NCBI RefSeq assembly: GCF_963678635.1
Contig: NC_087065.1
Location: forward strand, 78,685,396-78,749,395
Direction: 5' to 3'
DNA from: Symsagittifera roscoffensis
Taxonomy: Eukaryota; Xenacoelomorpha; Acoela; Convolutidae
DNA length: 64,000 nucleotides
A model generated the notes under the pieces. The model was given only the letters and a program-made list of their open reading frames with translations, was not told the DNA's origin and ran no database searches. The stretch's first letter is position 1. Each line of letters opens with the position of its first letter. Positions 35,905 to 47,111 of the stretch are shown piece by piece. Both the position numbers and the translations under genes were made by a program.

Positions 35905-37447
35905 TTCTACGACCATCTCAACGGAGATTAGGAACTTTAGGAAAATTAAAACTGTGAGAATTATTTTAGTTGAAGAAGTGTATACACCATATTCTACGAC
36001 CATCTCAACGGAGATTAGGAACCTAGCAAAACTAAAACTGTGAGAATTGTTTTAGTTGAAGAAGTTTATTACACCATCTTCTACGACCATCTCAACTGAG
36101 ACTAGGAACTTAGGAAAATTAAAACTGTGAGATTTATTTTGGTTGAAGAAATTCATTAAACTATATGCTACGACAATTTAAACGGAGATTAGGAACTTAG
36201 GAAAATTAAAACTGTGAAAATTATTTAGGTTGAAGAGGTTTATTACACCATATTCTACGACCATCTCAACGGAGATTGGGAACTTAGGAAAATTATAACT
36301 GTGAGAATTATTTTGGTTGAAGAAGTTTATTACACCATATTCTACGACCATCTCAACGGAGATTAGGAATTTAGAAAAATTAAAACTGTGAGATTTCTTT
36401 TGGTTGAAGAAGTTTATTACACCATATTCTAGGACCATCTCAACAAAATTAGGAACTTAGGAAGATTAAAAATCTGAGAATTATTTTGGTTGGAGAAGTT
36501 TATTACACAATATTCTACGACCATCTCAACTGAGATTAGGAACTTAGGAAAATAAAAATGTGAGAATTATTTTGGTTGAAGAAGTTTATTACACCATATT
36601 CTACGACCATCTCAACAAGATTAGGAACTTAGGAAAATTAAAATCTGAGAATTATTTTGGTTGAAGAAGTTTATTACACCATATTCTACGACCATCTCAA
36701 CTGAGATTAGGAACTTAGGAAAATAAAAATGTGAGAATTATTTTGGTTGAAGAAGTTTATTACACCATATTCTACGACCATCTCAACTGAGATTAGGAAC
36801 TTAGGAAAATAAAAATGTGAGAATTATTTTGGTTGAAGAAGTTTATTAGACCATATTCTACGACCATCTCAACTGAGATTAGGAATTTAGAAAAATTAAA
36901 ACTGTGAGATTTCTTTTGGTTGAAGAAGTTTATTACACCATATTCTAGGACCATCTCAACAAAATTAGGAACTTAGGAAAATTAAAAATCTGAGAATTAT
37001 TTTGGTTGGAGAAGTTTATTACACCATATTCTACGACCATCTCAACTGAGATTAGGAACTTAGGCAAATAAGAATGTGAGAATTATTTTGGTTGAAGAAG
37101 TTCATTAAACTATATGCTACGACAATTTAAACGGAGATTAGGAACTTAGGAAAATTAAAACTGTGAGAATTATTTAGGTTGAAGGGGTTTATTACACCAT
37201 ATTCTACGACCATCTCAACGGAGATTGGGAACTTAGGAAAATTATAACTGTGAGAGTTATTTTGGTTGAAGAAGTTTATTACACCATATTCTACGACCAT
37301 CTCAACGGAGATTAGGAATTTAGAAAAATTAAAACTGTGAGATTTCTTTTGGTTGAAGAAGTTTATTACACCATATTCTAGGACCATCTCAACAAAATTA
37401 GGAACTTAGGAAAATTAAAAATCTGAGAATTATTTTGGTGGAAGAAG
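35905..37447 (+). repeat. 1.54-kb block, copy 1 of a 4,811-bp-offset duplication
   Basis: Matches 40,716-42,258 at a constant 4,811-bp offset. The AACCTAGCAAAACT monomer (36,021 and 40,832), the TTTAAACGG monomer (36,178 and 40,989) and the second TTTAAACGG monomer (37,127 and 41,938) agree exactly. The internal 949-bp step (11 monomers minus 8) is also the same in both copies. Copy 1 ends at the broken-monomer junction at 37,448. Confidence 0.82.
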
Positions 37448-37451
37448 TTTA
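37448..37451 (+). other. Broken-monomer junction (about 44 bp lost, TTTA microhomology)
   Basis: At this point GAAGAAGTTTA, normally followed by TTACACCATATTC, runs straight into GGAAAATTAAAACTG, normally preceded by GAATTTA. About 44 bp of the monomer cycle are missing, leaving a repeat of about 43 bp. The four bases TTTA are common to both parental sequences. It is the clearest break of the 87-bp register found in the window, and it coincides with the right end of the 4,811-bp-offset homology. Confidence 0.85.
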
Positions 37452-37499
37452 GGAAAATTAAAACTGTGAGAATTATTTTGGTTGAAGAAGTTCATTACA

Positions 37500-40300
37500 C
37501 CATATTCTACGACCATCTCAACAAGATTAGGAACTTAGGAAAATTAAAAGTCTGAGAAATATTTTGGTTGAAGAAGTTTATTACACCATATTCTACGACC
37601 ATCTCAACTGAGATTAGGAACTGAGGAAAATTAAAAATGTGAGAATTATTTTGGTTGAAGAAGTTTATTACACCATATTCTACGACCATCTCAACGGAGA
37701 TTAGGAACTTTAGGAAAATTAAAACTGTGAGAATTATTTTAGTTGAAGAAGTGTATACACCATATTCTACGACCATCTCAACGGAGATTAGGAACCTAGC
37801 AAAACTAAAACTGTGAGAATTATTTTGGTTGAAGAAGTTTATTACACCATATTCTACGACCATCTCAACGGAGATTAGGAACTTTAGGAAAATTAAAACT
37901 GTGAGAATTATTTTAGTTGAAGAAGGGTATACACCATATTCTACGACCATCTCAACGGAGATTAGGAACCTAGCAAAACTAAAACTGTGAGAATTGTTTT
38001 GGTTGAAGAAGTTTATTACACCATATTCTACGACCATCTCAACGGAGATTAGGAACTTTAGGAAAATTAAAACTGTGAGAATTATTTTAGTTGAAGAAGT
38101 GTATACACCATATTCTACGACCATCTCAACTGAGACTAGGAACTTAGGAAAGTTAAAACTGTGAGATTTATTTTGGTTGAAGAAGTTCATTAAACTATAT
38201 GCTACGACAATTTAAACGGAGATTAGGAACTTAGGAAAATTAAAACTATGAAAATTATTTAGGTTGAAGAGGTTTATTACACCATATTCTACGACCATCT
38301 CAACGGAGATTGGGAACTTAGGAAAATTATAACTGTGAGAATTATTTTGGTTGAAGAAGTTTATTACACCATATTCTACGACCATCTCAACGGAGATTAG
38401 GAATTTAGAAAAATTAAAACTGTGAGATTTCTTTTGGTTGAAGAAGTTTATTACACCATATTCTAAGACCATCTCAACAAAATTAGGAACTTAGGAAAAT
38501 TAAAAATCTGAAAATTATTTTGGTTGGAGAAGTTTATTACACCATATTCTACGACCATCTCAACTGAGATTAGGAACTTAGGAAAATAAAAATGTGAGAA
38601 TTATTTTGGTTGAAGAAGTTTATTACACCATATTCTACGACCATCTCAACTGAGATTAGGAACTTAGGAAAATTAAAAATGTGAGAATTATTTTGGTTGA
38701 AGAAGTTTATTACACCATATTCTACGACCATCTCAACGGAGATTAGGAACTTTAGGAAAATTAAAACTGTGAGAATTATTTTAGTTGAAGAAGTGTATAC
38801 ACCATATTCTACGACCATCTCAACGGAGATTAGGAACCTAGCAAAACTAAAACTGTGAGAATTATTTTGGTTGAAGAAGTTTATTACACCATATTCTACG
38901 ACCATCTCAACGGAGATTAGGAACTTTAGGAAAATTAAAACTGTGAGAATTATTTTAGTTGAAGAAGGGTATACACCATATTCTACGACCATCTCAACGG
39001 AGATTAGGAACCTAGCAAAACTAAAACTGTGAGAATTGTTTTGGTTGAAGAAGTTTATTACACCATATTCTACGACCATCTCAACGGAGATTAGGAACTT
39101 TAGGAAAATTAAAACTGTGAGAATTATTTTAGTTGAAGAAGTGTATACACCATATTCTACGACCATCTCAACTGAGACTAGGAACTTAGGAAAGTTAAAA
39201 CTGTGAGATTTATTTTGGTTGAAGAAGTTCATTAAACTATATGCTACGACAATTTAAACGGAGATTAGGAACTTAGGAAAATTAAAACTATGAAAATTAT
39301 TTAGGTTGAAGAGGTTTATTACACCATATTCTACGACCATCTCAACGGAGATTGGGAACTTAGGAAAATTATAACTGTGAGAATTATTTTGGTTGAAGAA
39401 GTTTATTACACCATATTCTACGACCATCTCAACGGAGATTAGGAATTTAGAAAAATTAAAACTGTGAGATTTCTTTTGGTTGAAGAAGTTTATTACACCA
39501 TATTCTAAGACCATCTCAACAAAATTAGGAACTTAGGAAAATTAAAAATCTGAAAATTATTTTGGTTGGAGAAGTTTATTACACCATATTCTACGACCAT
39601 CTCAACTGAGATTAGGAACTTAGGAAAATTAAAACTGTGAGAATTATTTTAGTTGAAGAAGGGTATACACCATATTCTACGACCATCTCAACGGAGATTA
39701 GGAACCTAGCAAAACTAAAACTGTGAGAATTGTTTTGGTTGAAGAAGTTTATTACACCATATTCTACGACCATCTCAACGGAGATTAGGAACTTTAGGAA
39801 AATTAAAACTGTGAGAATTATTTTAGTTGAAGAAGTGTATACACCATATTCTACGACCATCTCAACTGAGACTAGGAACTTAGGAAAGTTAAAACTGTGA
39901 GATTTATTTTGGTTGAAGAAGTTCATTAAACTATATGCTACGACAATTTAAACGGAGATTAGGAACTTAGGAAAATTAAAACTATGAAAATTATTTAGGT
40001 TGAAGAGGTTTATTACACCATATTCTACGACCATCTCAACGGAGATTGGGAACTTAGGAAAATTATAACTGTGAGAATTATTTTGGTTGAAGAAGTTTAT
40101 TACACCATATTCTACGACCATCTCAACGGAGATTAGGAATTTAGAAAAATTAAAACTGTGAGATTTCTTTTGGTTGAAGAAGTTTATTACACCATATTCT
40201 AAGACCATCTCAACAAAATTAGGAACTTAGGAAAATTAAAAATCTGAAAATTATTTTGGTTGGAGAAGTTTATTACACCATATTCTACGACCATCTCAAC
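37500..40300 (+). repeat. 1,042-bp higher-order repeat (12-mer), with a third copy shortened to 694 bp
   Basis: The rare AGAAGGGTATACACC monomer lies near 37,923, 38,965 and 39,659, and the TTTAAACGG monomer at 38,212, 39,254 and 39,948. The offsets are 1,042 and 694 bp in both series. Their difference, 348 bp, is exactly four monomers, so the third unit is the second one minus four whole monomers. AAAACTATGAAAATT is private to these copies. Confidence 0.85.
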
Positions 40301-40715
40301 TGAGATTAGGAACTTAGGAAAATAAAAATGTGAGAATTATTTTGGTTGAAGAAGTTTATTACACCATATTCTACGACCATCTCAACTGAGATTAGGAACT
40401 TAGGAAAATTAAAAATGTGAGAATTATTTTGGTTGAAGAAGTTTATTACACCATATTCTACGACCATCTCAACGGAGATTAGGAATTTAGGAAAATTAAA
40501 ACTGTGAGAATTATTTTGGTTGAAGAAGTTCATTACAACATATTCTACGACCATCTCAACAAGATTAGGAACTTAGGAAAATTAAAAGTCTGAGAAATAT
40601 TTTGGTTGAAGAAGTTTATTACACCATATTCTACGACCATCTCAACTGAGATTAGGAACTGAGGAAAATTAAAAAAGTGAGAATTATTTTGGTTGAAGAA
40701 GTTTATTACACCATA

Positions 40716-42258
40716 TTCTACGACCATCTCAACGGAGATTAGGAACTTTAGGAAAATTAAAACTGTGAGAATTATTTTAGTTGAAGAAGTGTATACACCA
40801 TATTCTACGACCATCTCAACGGAGATTAGGAACCTAGCAAAACTAAAACTGTGAGAATTGTTTTAGTTGAAGAAGTTTATTACACCATCTTCTACGACCA
40901 TCTCAACTGAGACTAGGAACTTAGGAAAATTAAAACTGTGAGATTTATTTTGGTTGAAGAAGTTCATTAAACTATATGCTACGACAATTTAAACGGAGAT
41001 TAGGAACTTAGGAAAATTAAAACTGTGAAAATTATTTAGGTTGAAGAGGTTTATTACACCATATTCTACGACCATCTCAACGGAGATTGGGAACTTAGGA
41101 AAATTATAACTGTGAGAATTATTTTGGTTGAAGAAGTTTATTACACCATATTCTACGACCATCTCAACGGAGATTAGGAATTTAGAAAAATAAAAACTGT
41201 GAGATTTCTTTTGGTTGAAGAAGTTTATTACACCATATTCTAGGACCATCTCAACAAAATTAGGAACTTAGGAAAATTAAAAATCTGAGAATTATTTGGT
41301 TGGAGAAGTTTATTACACCATATTCTACGACCATCTCAACTGAGATTAGGAACTTAGGAAAATAAAAATGTGAGAATTATTTTGGTTGAAGAAGTTTATT
41401 ACACCATATTCTACGACCATCTCAACAAGATTAGGAACTTAGGAAAATTAAAAGTCTGAGAATTATTTTGGTTGAAGAAGTTTATTACACCATATTCTAC
41501 GACCATCTCAACTGAGATTAGGAACTTAGGAAAATAAAAATTTGAGAATTTTTTTGGTTGAAGAAATTTATTACACCATATTCTACGACCATCTCAACTG
41601 AGATTAGGAACTTAGGAAAATAAAAATGTGAGAATTATTTTGGTTGAAGAAGTTTATTAGACCATATTCTACGACCATCTCAACTGAGACTAGGAATTTA
41701 GAAAAATTAAAACTGTGAGATTTCTTTTGGTTGAAGAAGTTTATTACACCATATTCTAGGACCATCTCAACAAAATTAGGAACTTAGGAAAATTAAAAAT
41801 CTGAGAATTATTTTGGTTGGAGAAGTTTATTACACCATATTCTACGACCATCTCAACTGAGATTAGGAACTTAGGAAAATAAAAATGTGAGAATTATTTT
41901 GGTTGAAGAAGTTCATTAAACTATATGCTACGACAATTTAAACGGAGGTTAGGAACTTAGGAAAATTAAAACTGTGAGAATTATTTAGGTTGAAGAGGTT
42001 TATTACACCATATTCTACGACCATCTCAACGGAGATTGGGAACTTAGGAAAATTATAACTGTGAGAATTATTTTGGTTGAAGAAGTTTATTACACCATAT
42101 TCTACGACCATCTCAACGGAGATTAGGAATTTAGAAAAATTAAAACTGTGAGATTTCTTTTGGTTGAAGAAGTTTATTACACCATATTCTAGGACCATCT
42201 CAACAAAATTAGGAACTTAGGAAAATTAAAAATCTGAGAATTATTTTGGTTGGAGAAG
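40716..42258 (+). repeat. 1.54-kb block, copy 2 of the 4,811-bp-offset duplication
   Basis: Second copy of 35,905-37,447. It continues past the point matching 37,447 with normal monomer sequence (GGTTGGAGAAGTTTATT), whereas copy 1 is cut there. Differences from copy 1 include TTTGAGAATTTTTTTGG near 41,540 and GAGGTTAGG near 41,945. Confidence 0.82.
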
Positions 42259-43200
42259 TTTATTACACCATATTCTACGACCATCTCAACTGAGGTTAGG
42301 AACTTAGGAAAATAAAAATGTGAGAATTATTTTGGTTGAAGAAGTTTATTACACCATATTCTACGACCATCTCAACAAGATTAGGAACTTAGGAAAATGA
42401 AAATGTGAGAATTTTTTTGGTTGAAGAAGTTTATTACACCATATTCTACGACCATCTCAACTGAGGTTAGGAACTTAGGAAAATAAAAATGTGAGAATTA
42501 TTTTGGTTGAAGAAGTTTATTACACCATATTCTACGACCATCTCAACTGAGATTAGGAACTTAGGAAAATGAAAATGTGAGAATTTTTTTGGTTGAAGAA
42601 GTTTATTACACCATATTCTACGACCATCTCAACTGAGATTAGGAACTTAGGAAAACAAAAATGTGAGAATTATTTTGGTCGAAGAAGTTTATTAAACCAT
42701 ATTCTACGACCATCTCAACGGAGATTAGGAATTTAGAAAAATTAAAACTGTGAGATTTCTTTTTGTTGAAGAAGTTTATTACACCATATTCTACGACCAT
42801 CTCAACTGAGATTAGGAACTTAGAAAAATTAAAACTGTGAGATTTCTTTTGGTTGAAGAAGTTTATTACACCATATTCTAGGACCATCTCAACAAAATTA
42901 GGAACTTAGGAAAATTAAAAATCTGAGAATTATTTTGGTTGAAGAAGTTTATTACACCATATTCTACGACCATCTCAACAAGATTAGGAACTTAGGAAAA
43001 TTAAAAGTCTGAGAAATATTTTGGTTGAAGAAGTTTATTACACCATATTCTACGACCATCTCAACTGAGATTAGGAACTGAGGAAAATTAAAAATGTGAG
43101 AATTATTTTGGTTGAAGAAGTTTATTACACCATATTCTACGACCATCTCAACGGAGATTAGGAACTTTAGGAAAATTAAAACTGTGAGAATTATTTTAGT
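42259..43200 (+). repeat. 171-bp dimer, tandem pair, and neighbouring monomers
   Basis: The AACTGAGGTTAGG variant at 42,291 and 42,462 and the AAAATGAAAATGTGAG variant after each give a 171-bp step, i.e. two monomers with three 1-bp losses. Together with the 174-bp dimers at 23.6 kb this shows dimer units formed independently from different monomer types. Confidence 0.75.
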
Positions 43201-44460
43201 TGAAGAAGTGTATACACCATATTCTACGACCATCTCAACGGAGATTAGGAACCTAGCAAAACTAAAACTGTGAGAATTGTTTTAGTTGAAGAAGTTTATT
43301 ACACCATCTTCTACGACCATCTCAACTGAGACTAGGAACTTAGGAAAATTAAAACTGTGAGATTTATTTTGGTTGAAGAAGTTCATTAAACTATATGCTA
43401 CGACAATTTAAACGGAGATTAGGAACTTAGGAAAATTAAAACTGTGAGAATTATTTAGGTTGAAGAGGTTTATTACACCATATTCTACGACCATCTCAAC
43501 GGAGATTGGGAACTTAGGAAAATTCTAACTGTGAGAATTATTTTGGTTGAAGAAGTTTATTACACCATATTCTACGACCATCTCAACGGAGATTAGGAAT
43601 TTAGAAAAATTAAAACTGTGAGATTTCTTTTGGTTGAAGAAGTTTATTACACCATATTCTAGGACCATCTCAACAAAATTAGGAACTTAGGAAAATTAAA
43701 AATCTGAGAATTATTTTGGTTGGAGAAGTTTATTACACCATATTCTACGACCATCTCAACTGAGATTAGGAACTTAGGAAAATAAAAATGTGAGAATTAT
43801 TTTGGTTGAAGAAGTTTATTACACCATATTCTACGACCATCTCAACAAGATTAGGAACCTAGCAAAACTAAAACTGTGAGAATTGTTTTAGTTGAAGAAG
43901 TTTATTACACCATCTTCTACGACCATCTCAACTGAGACTAGGAACTTAGGAAAATTAAAACTGTGAGATTTATTTTGGTTGAAGAAGTTCATTAAACTAT
44001 ATGCTACGACAATTTAAACGGAGATTAGGAACTTAGGAAAATTAAAACTGTGAGAATTATTTAGGTTGAAGAGGTTTATTACACCATATTCTACGACCAT
44101 CTCAACGGAGATTGGGAACTTAGGAAAATTCTAACTGTGAGAATTATTTTGGTTGAAGAAGTTTATTACACCATATTCTACGACCATCTCAACGGAGATT
44201 AGGAATTTAGAAAAATTAAAACTGTGAGATTTCTTTTGGTTGAAGAAGTTTATTACACCATATTCTAGGACCATCTCAACAAAATTAGGAACTTAGGAAA
44301 ATTAAAAATCTGAGAATTATTTTGGTTGGAGAAGTTTATTACACCATATTCTACGACCATCTCAACTGAGATTAGGAACTTAGGAAAATAAAAATGTGAG
44401 AATTATTTTGGTTGAAGAAGTTTATTACACCATATTCTACGACCATCTCAACAAGATTAG
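43201..44460 (+). repeat. 606-bp higher-order repeat (7-mer), two tandem copies
   Basis: GGAACCTAGCAAAACT lies at 43,248 and 43,854, and the private variant AAAATTCTAACTGTGAG near 43,522 and 44,128, both at a 606-bp offset (7 monomers minus 3). No difference between the copies was noticed over the shared part. Confidence 0.82.
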
Positions 44461-46000
44461 GAACTTAGGAAAATTAAAAGTCTGAGAATTATTTTGGTTG
44501 AAGAAGTTTATTACACCATATTCTACGACCATCTCAACTGAGATTAGGAACTTAGGAAAATAAAAATGTGAGAATTATTTTGGTTGAAGAAGTTTATTAC
44601 ACCATATTCTACGACCATCTCAACTGAGATTAGGAACTTAGGAAAATAAAAATGTGAGAATTATTTTGGTTGAAGAAGTTTTTTAGACCATATTCTACGA
44701 CCATCTCAACGGAGATTAGGAATTAAGAAAAATGAAAACTGTGAGATTTCTTTTGGTTGAAGAAGTTTATTACACCATATTCTAGGACCATCTCAACAAA
44801 ATTAGGAACTTAGGCAAATTAAAAATCTGAGAATTATTTTGGTTGAAAAAGTTTATTACACCATATTCTACGACCATCTCAACTGAGATTAGGAACTTAG
44901 GAAAATAAAAATGTGAGAATTATTTTGGTTGAAGAAGTTTATTACAGCATATTCTACGACCATCTCAACTGAGATTAGGAACTTAAGAAAATAAAAATGA
45001 GAATTTTTTTGGTTGAAGAAGTTTATTACACCATATTCTACGACCATCTCAACTGAGATTAGGAACTTAGGAAAATAAAAATGTGAGAATTATTTTGGTT
45101 GAAGAAGTTTATTACACCATATTCTACGACCATCTCAACGGGGATTAGGAATTTAGAAAAATTAAAACTGTGAGATTTCTTTTGGTTGAAGAAGTTTATT
45201 ACACCATATTCTAGGACCATCTCAACAAAATTAGGAACTTAGGAAAATTAAAAATCTGAGAATTATTTTGGTTGAAAAAGTTTATTACACCATTTTCTAC
45301 GACCATCTCAACTGAGATTAGGAACTTAGGAAAATAAAAATGTGAGAATTATTTTGGTTGAAGAAGTTTATTACACCATATTCTACGACCATCTCAACTG
45401 AGATTAGGAACTTAGGAAAATAAAAATGTGAGAATTATTTTGGTTGAAGAAGTTTATTACACCATATTCTACGACCATCTCAACGGGGATTAGGAATTTA
45501 GAAAAATTAAAACTGTGAGATTTCTTTTGGTTGAAGAAGTTTATTACACCATATTCTAGGACCATCTCAACAAAATTAGGAACTTAGGAAAATTAAAAAT
45601 CTGAGAATTATTTTGGTTGAAAAAGTTTATTACACCATTTTCTACGACCATCTCAACTGAGATTAGGAACTTAGGAAAATAAAAATGTGAGAATTATTTT
45701 GGTTGAAGAAGTTTATTACACCATATTCTACGACCATCTCAACTGAGATTAGGAACTTAGGAAAATCAAAATGTGAGAATTATTTCGGTTGAAGAAGTTT
45801 ATTACACCATATTCTACGACCATCTCAATGGAGATTAGGAATTTAGAAAAATTAAAACTGTGAGATTTCTTTTGGTTGAAGAAGTTTATTACACCATATT
45901 CTAGGACCATCCAAACAAAATTAGGAACTTAGGAAGATTAAAAATCTGAGAATTATTTTGGTTGAAGAAGTTTATTACACCATATTCTACGACCATCTCA
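44461..46000 (+). repeat. 345-bp higher-order repeat (4-mer), tandem pair, in a frame-poor segment
   Basis: The variant CAACGGGGATTAGG starts at about 45,140 and 45,485, and GGTTGAAAAAGTTTATT with CCATTTTCTACG follows each, an offset of 345 bp (4 monomers minus 3). From 43.2 to 46.0 kb almost every second monomer carries a 1-bp loss, and no minus-strand frame reaches 60 codons. No gene. Confidence 0.78.
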
Positions 46001-47111
46001 ACTGAGATTAGGAACTTAGGAAAATAAAAATATGAGAATTATTTTGGTTGAAGAAGTTTTTTACACCATATTCTACGACCATCTCAACGGAGATTAGGAA
46101 CTTAGGAAAATTAAAACTGTGAGAATTATTTTGGTTGAGGAAGTTTATTACACCATATTCTACGGCCATCTCAACGGAGATTAGGAATTTAGGAAAATTA
46201 AAACTGCGAGAATTATTTTGGTTGAAGAAGTCCATTACACCATATTCTACGACCATCTCAACAAGATTAGGAACTTAGGAAAATTGAAAGTCTGAGAAAT
46301 ATTTTGGGGGAAGAAGTTTATTACACCATATTCTACGACCATCTCAACTGAGATTAGGAACTGAGGAAAATTAAAAATGTGAGAATTATTTTGGTTGAAG
46401 AAGTTTATTACACCATATTCTACGACCATCTCAACGGAGATTAGGAACTTAGGAAAATTAAAACTGTGAGAATTTTTTTGGTTGAAGAAGTTTATTACAC
46501 CCTATTCTACGACCATCTCAACGGAGATTAGGAACTTAGGAAAATTATAACTGTGAGAATTATTTTGGTTGAAGAAGTTTATTACACCATATTCTACGAC
46601 CATCTCAACGGAGATTAGGAATTTGAGAAAACTAAAACTGTGAGATTTATTTTGGTTGGAGAAGTTTATTACACCATATTCTACGACCATCTCAATGGAG
46701 ATTTGGAACTTAGGAAAATTAAAAATGTGAGAATTATTTTTGTTGAAGAATTTTATTACACCATATTTTACGACCATCTCAAGGGAGACTGGGAACTTAG
46801 GAAAATTAAAAATGTGAGAATCATTTTGGTTAAAGAAGTTTATTACACCATATTCTACGACCATCTCAACGGAGATTAGAAACTTAGGAAAATTAAAACT
46901 GTGAGAATTATTTTGGTTGAAGAAGTTTATTACACCATATTCTACGACCATCTCAACGGAGATTAGAATTTTAGAAAAATTAAAACCGTGAGAAACATTT
47001 TGGTTGAAGACGTTTATTACACCATATTCTACGACCATCTCAACGGAGATTAGGACTTTAGAAAAATTAAAACTGTGAGATTTCTTTTGGTTGAAGAAGT
47101 TTATTACACCC
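46001..47111 (+). repeat. Precursor-like segment of the 1,214-bp repeat
   Basis: The series of monomers that opens the plus strand (GGAGATTTGG, GTTGAAGAATTTTATT, CTCAAGGGAGACTGG, GGTTAAAGAAG) occurs at 46,640-46,879 and again 609 bp later (exactly seven monomers) at 47,249, the first 1,214-bp unit. This segment therefore shares half a unit with the domain on its right. The CCCTATTCTACG variant (about 46,500) introduces a minus-strand stop. Confidence 0.7.
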
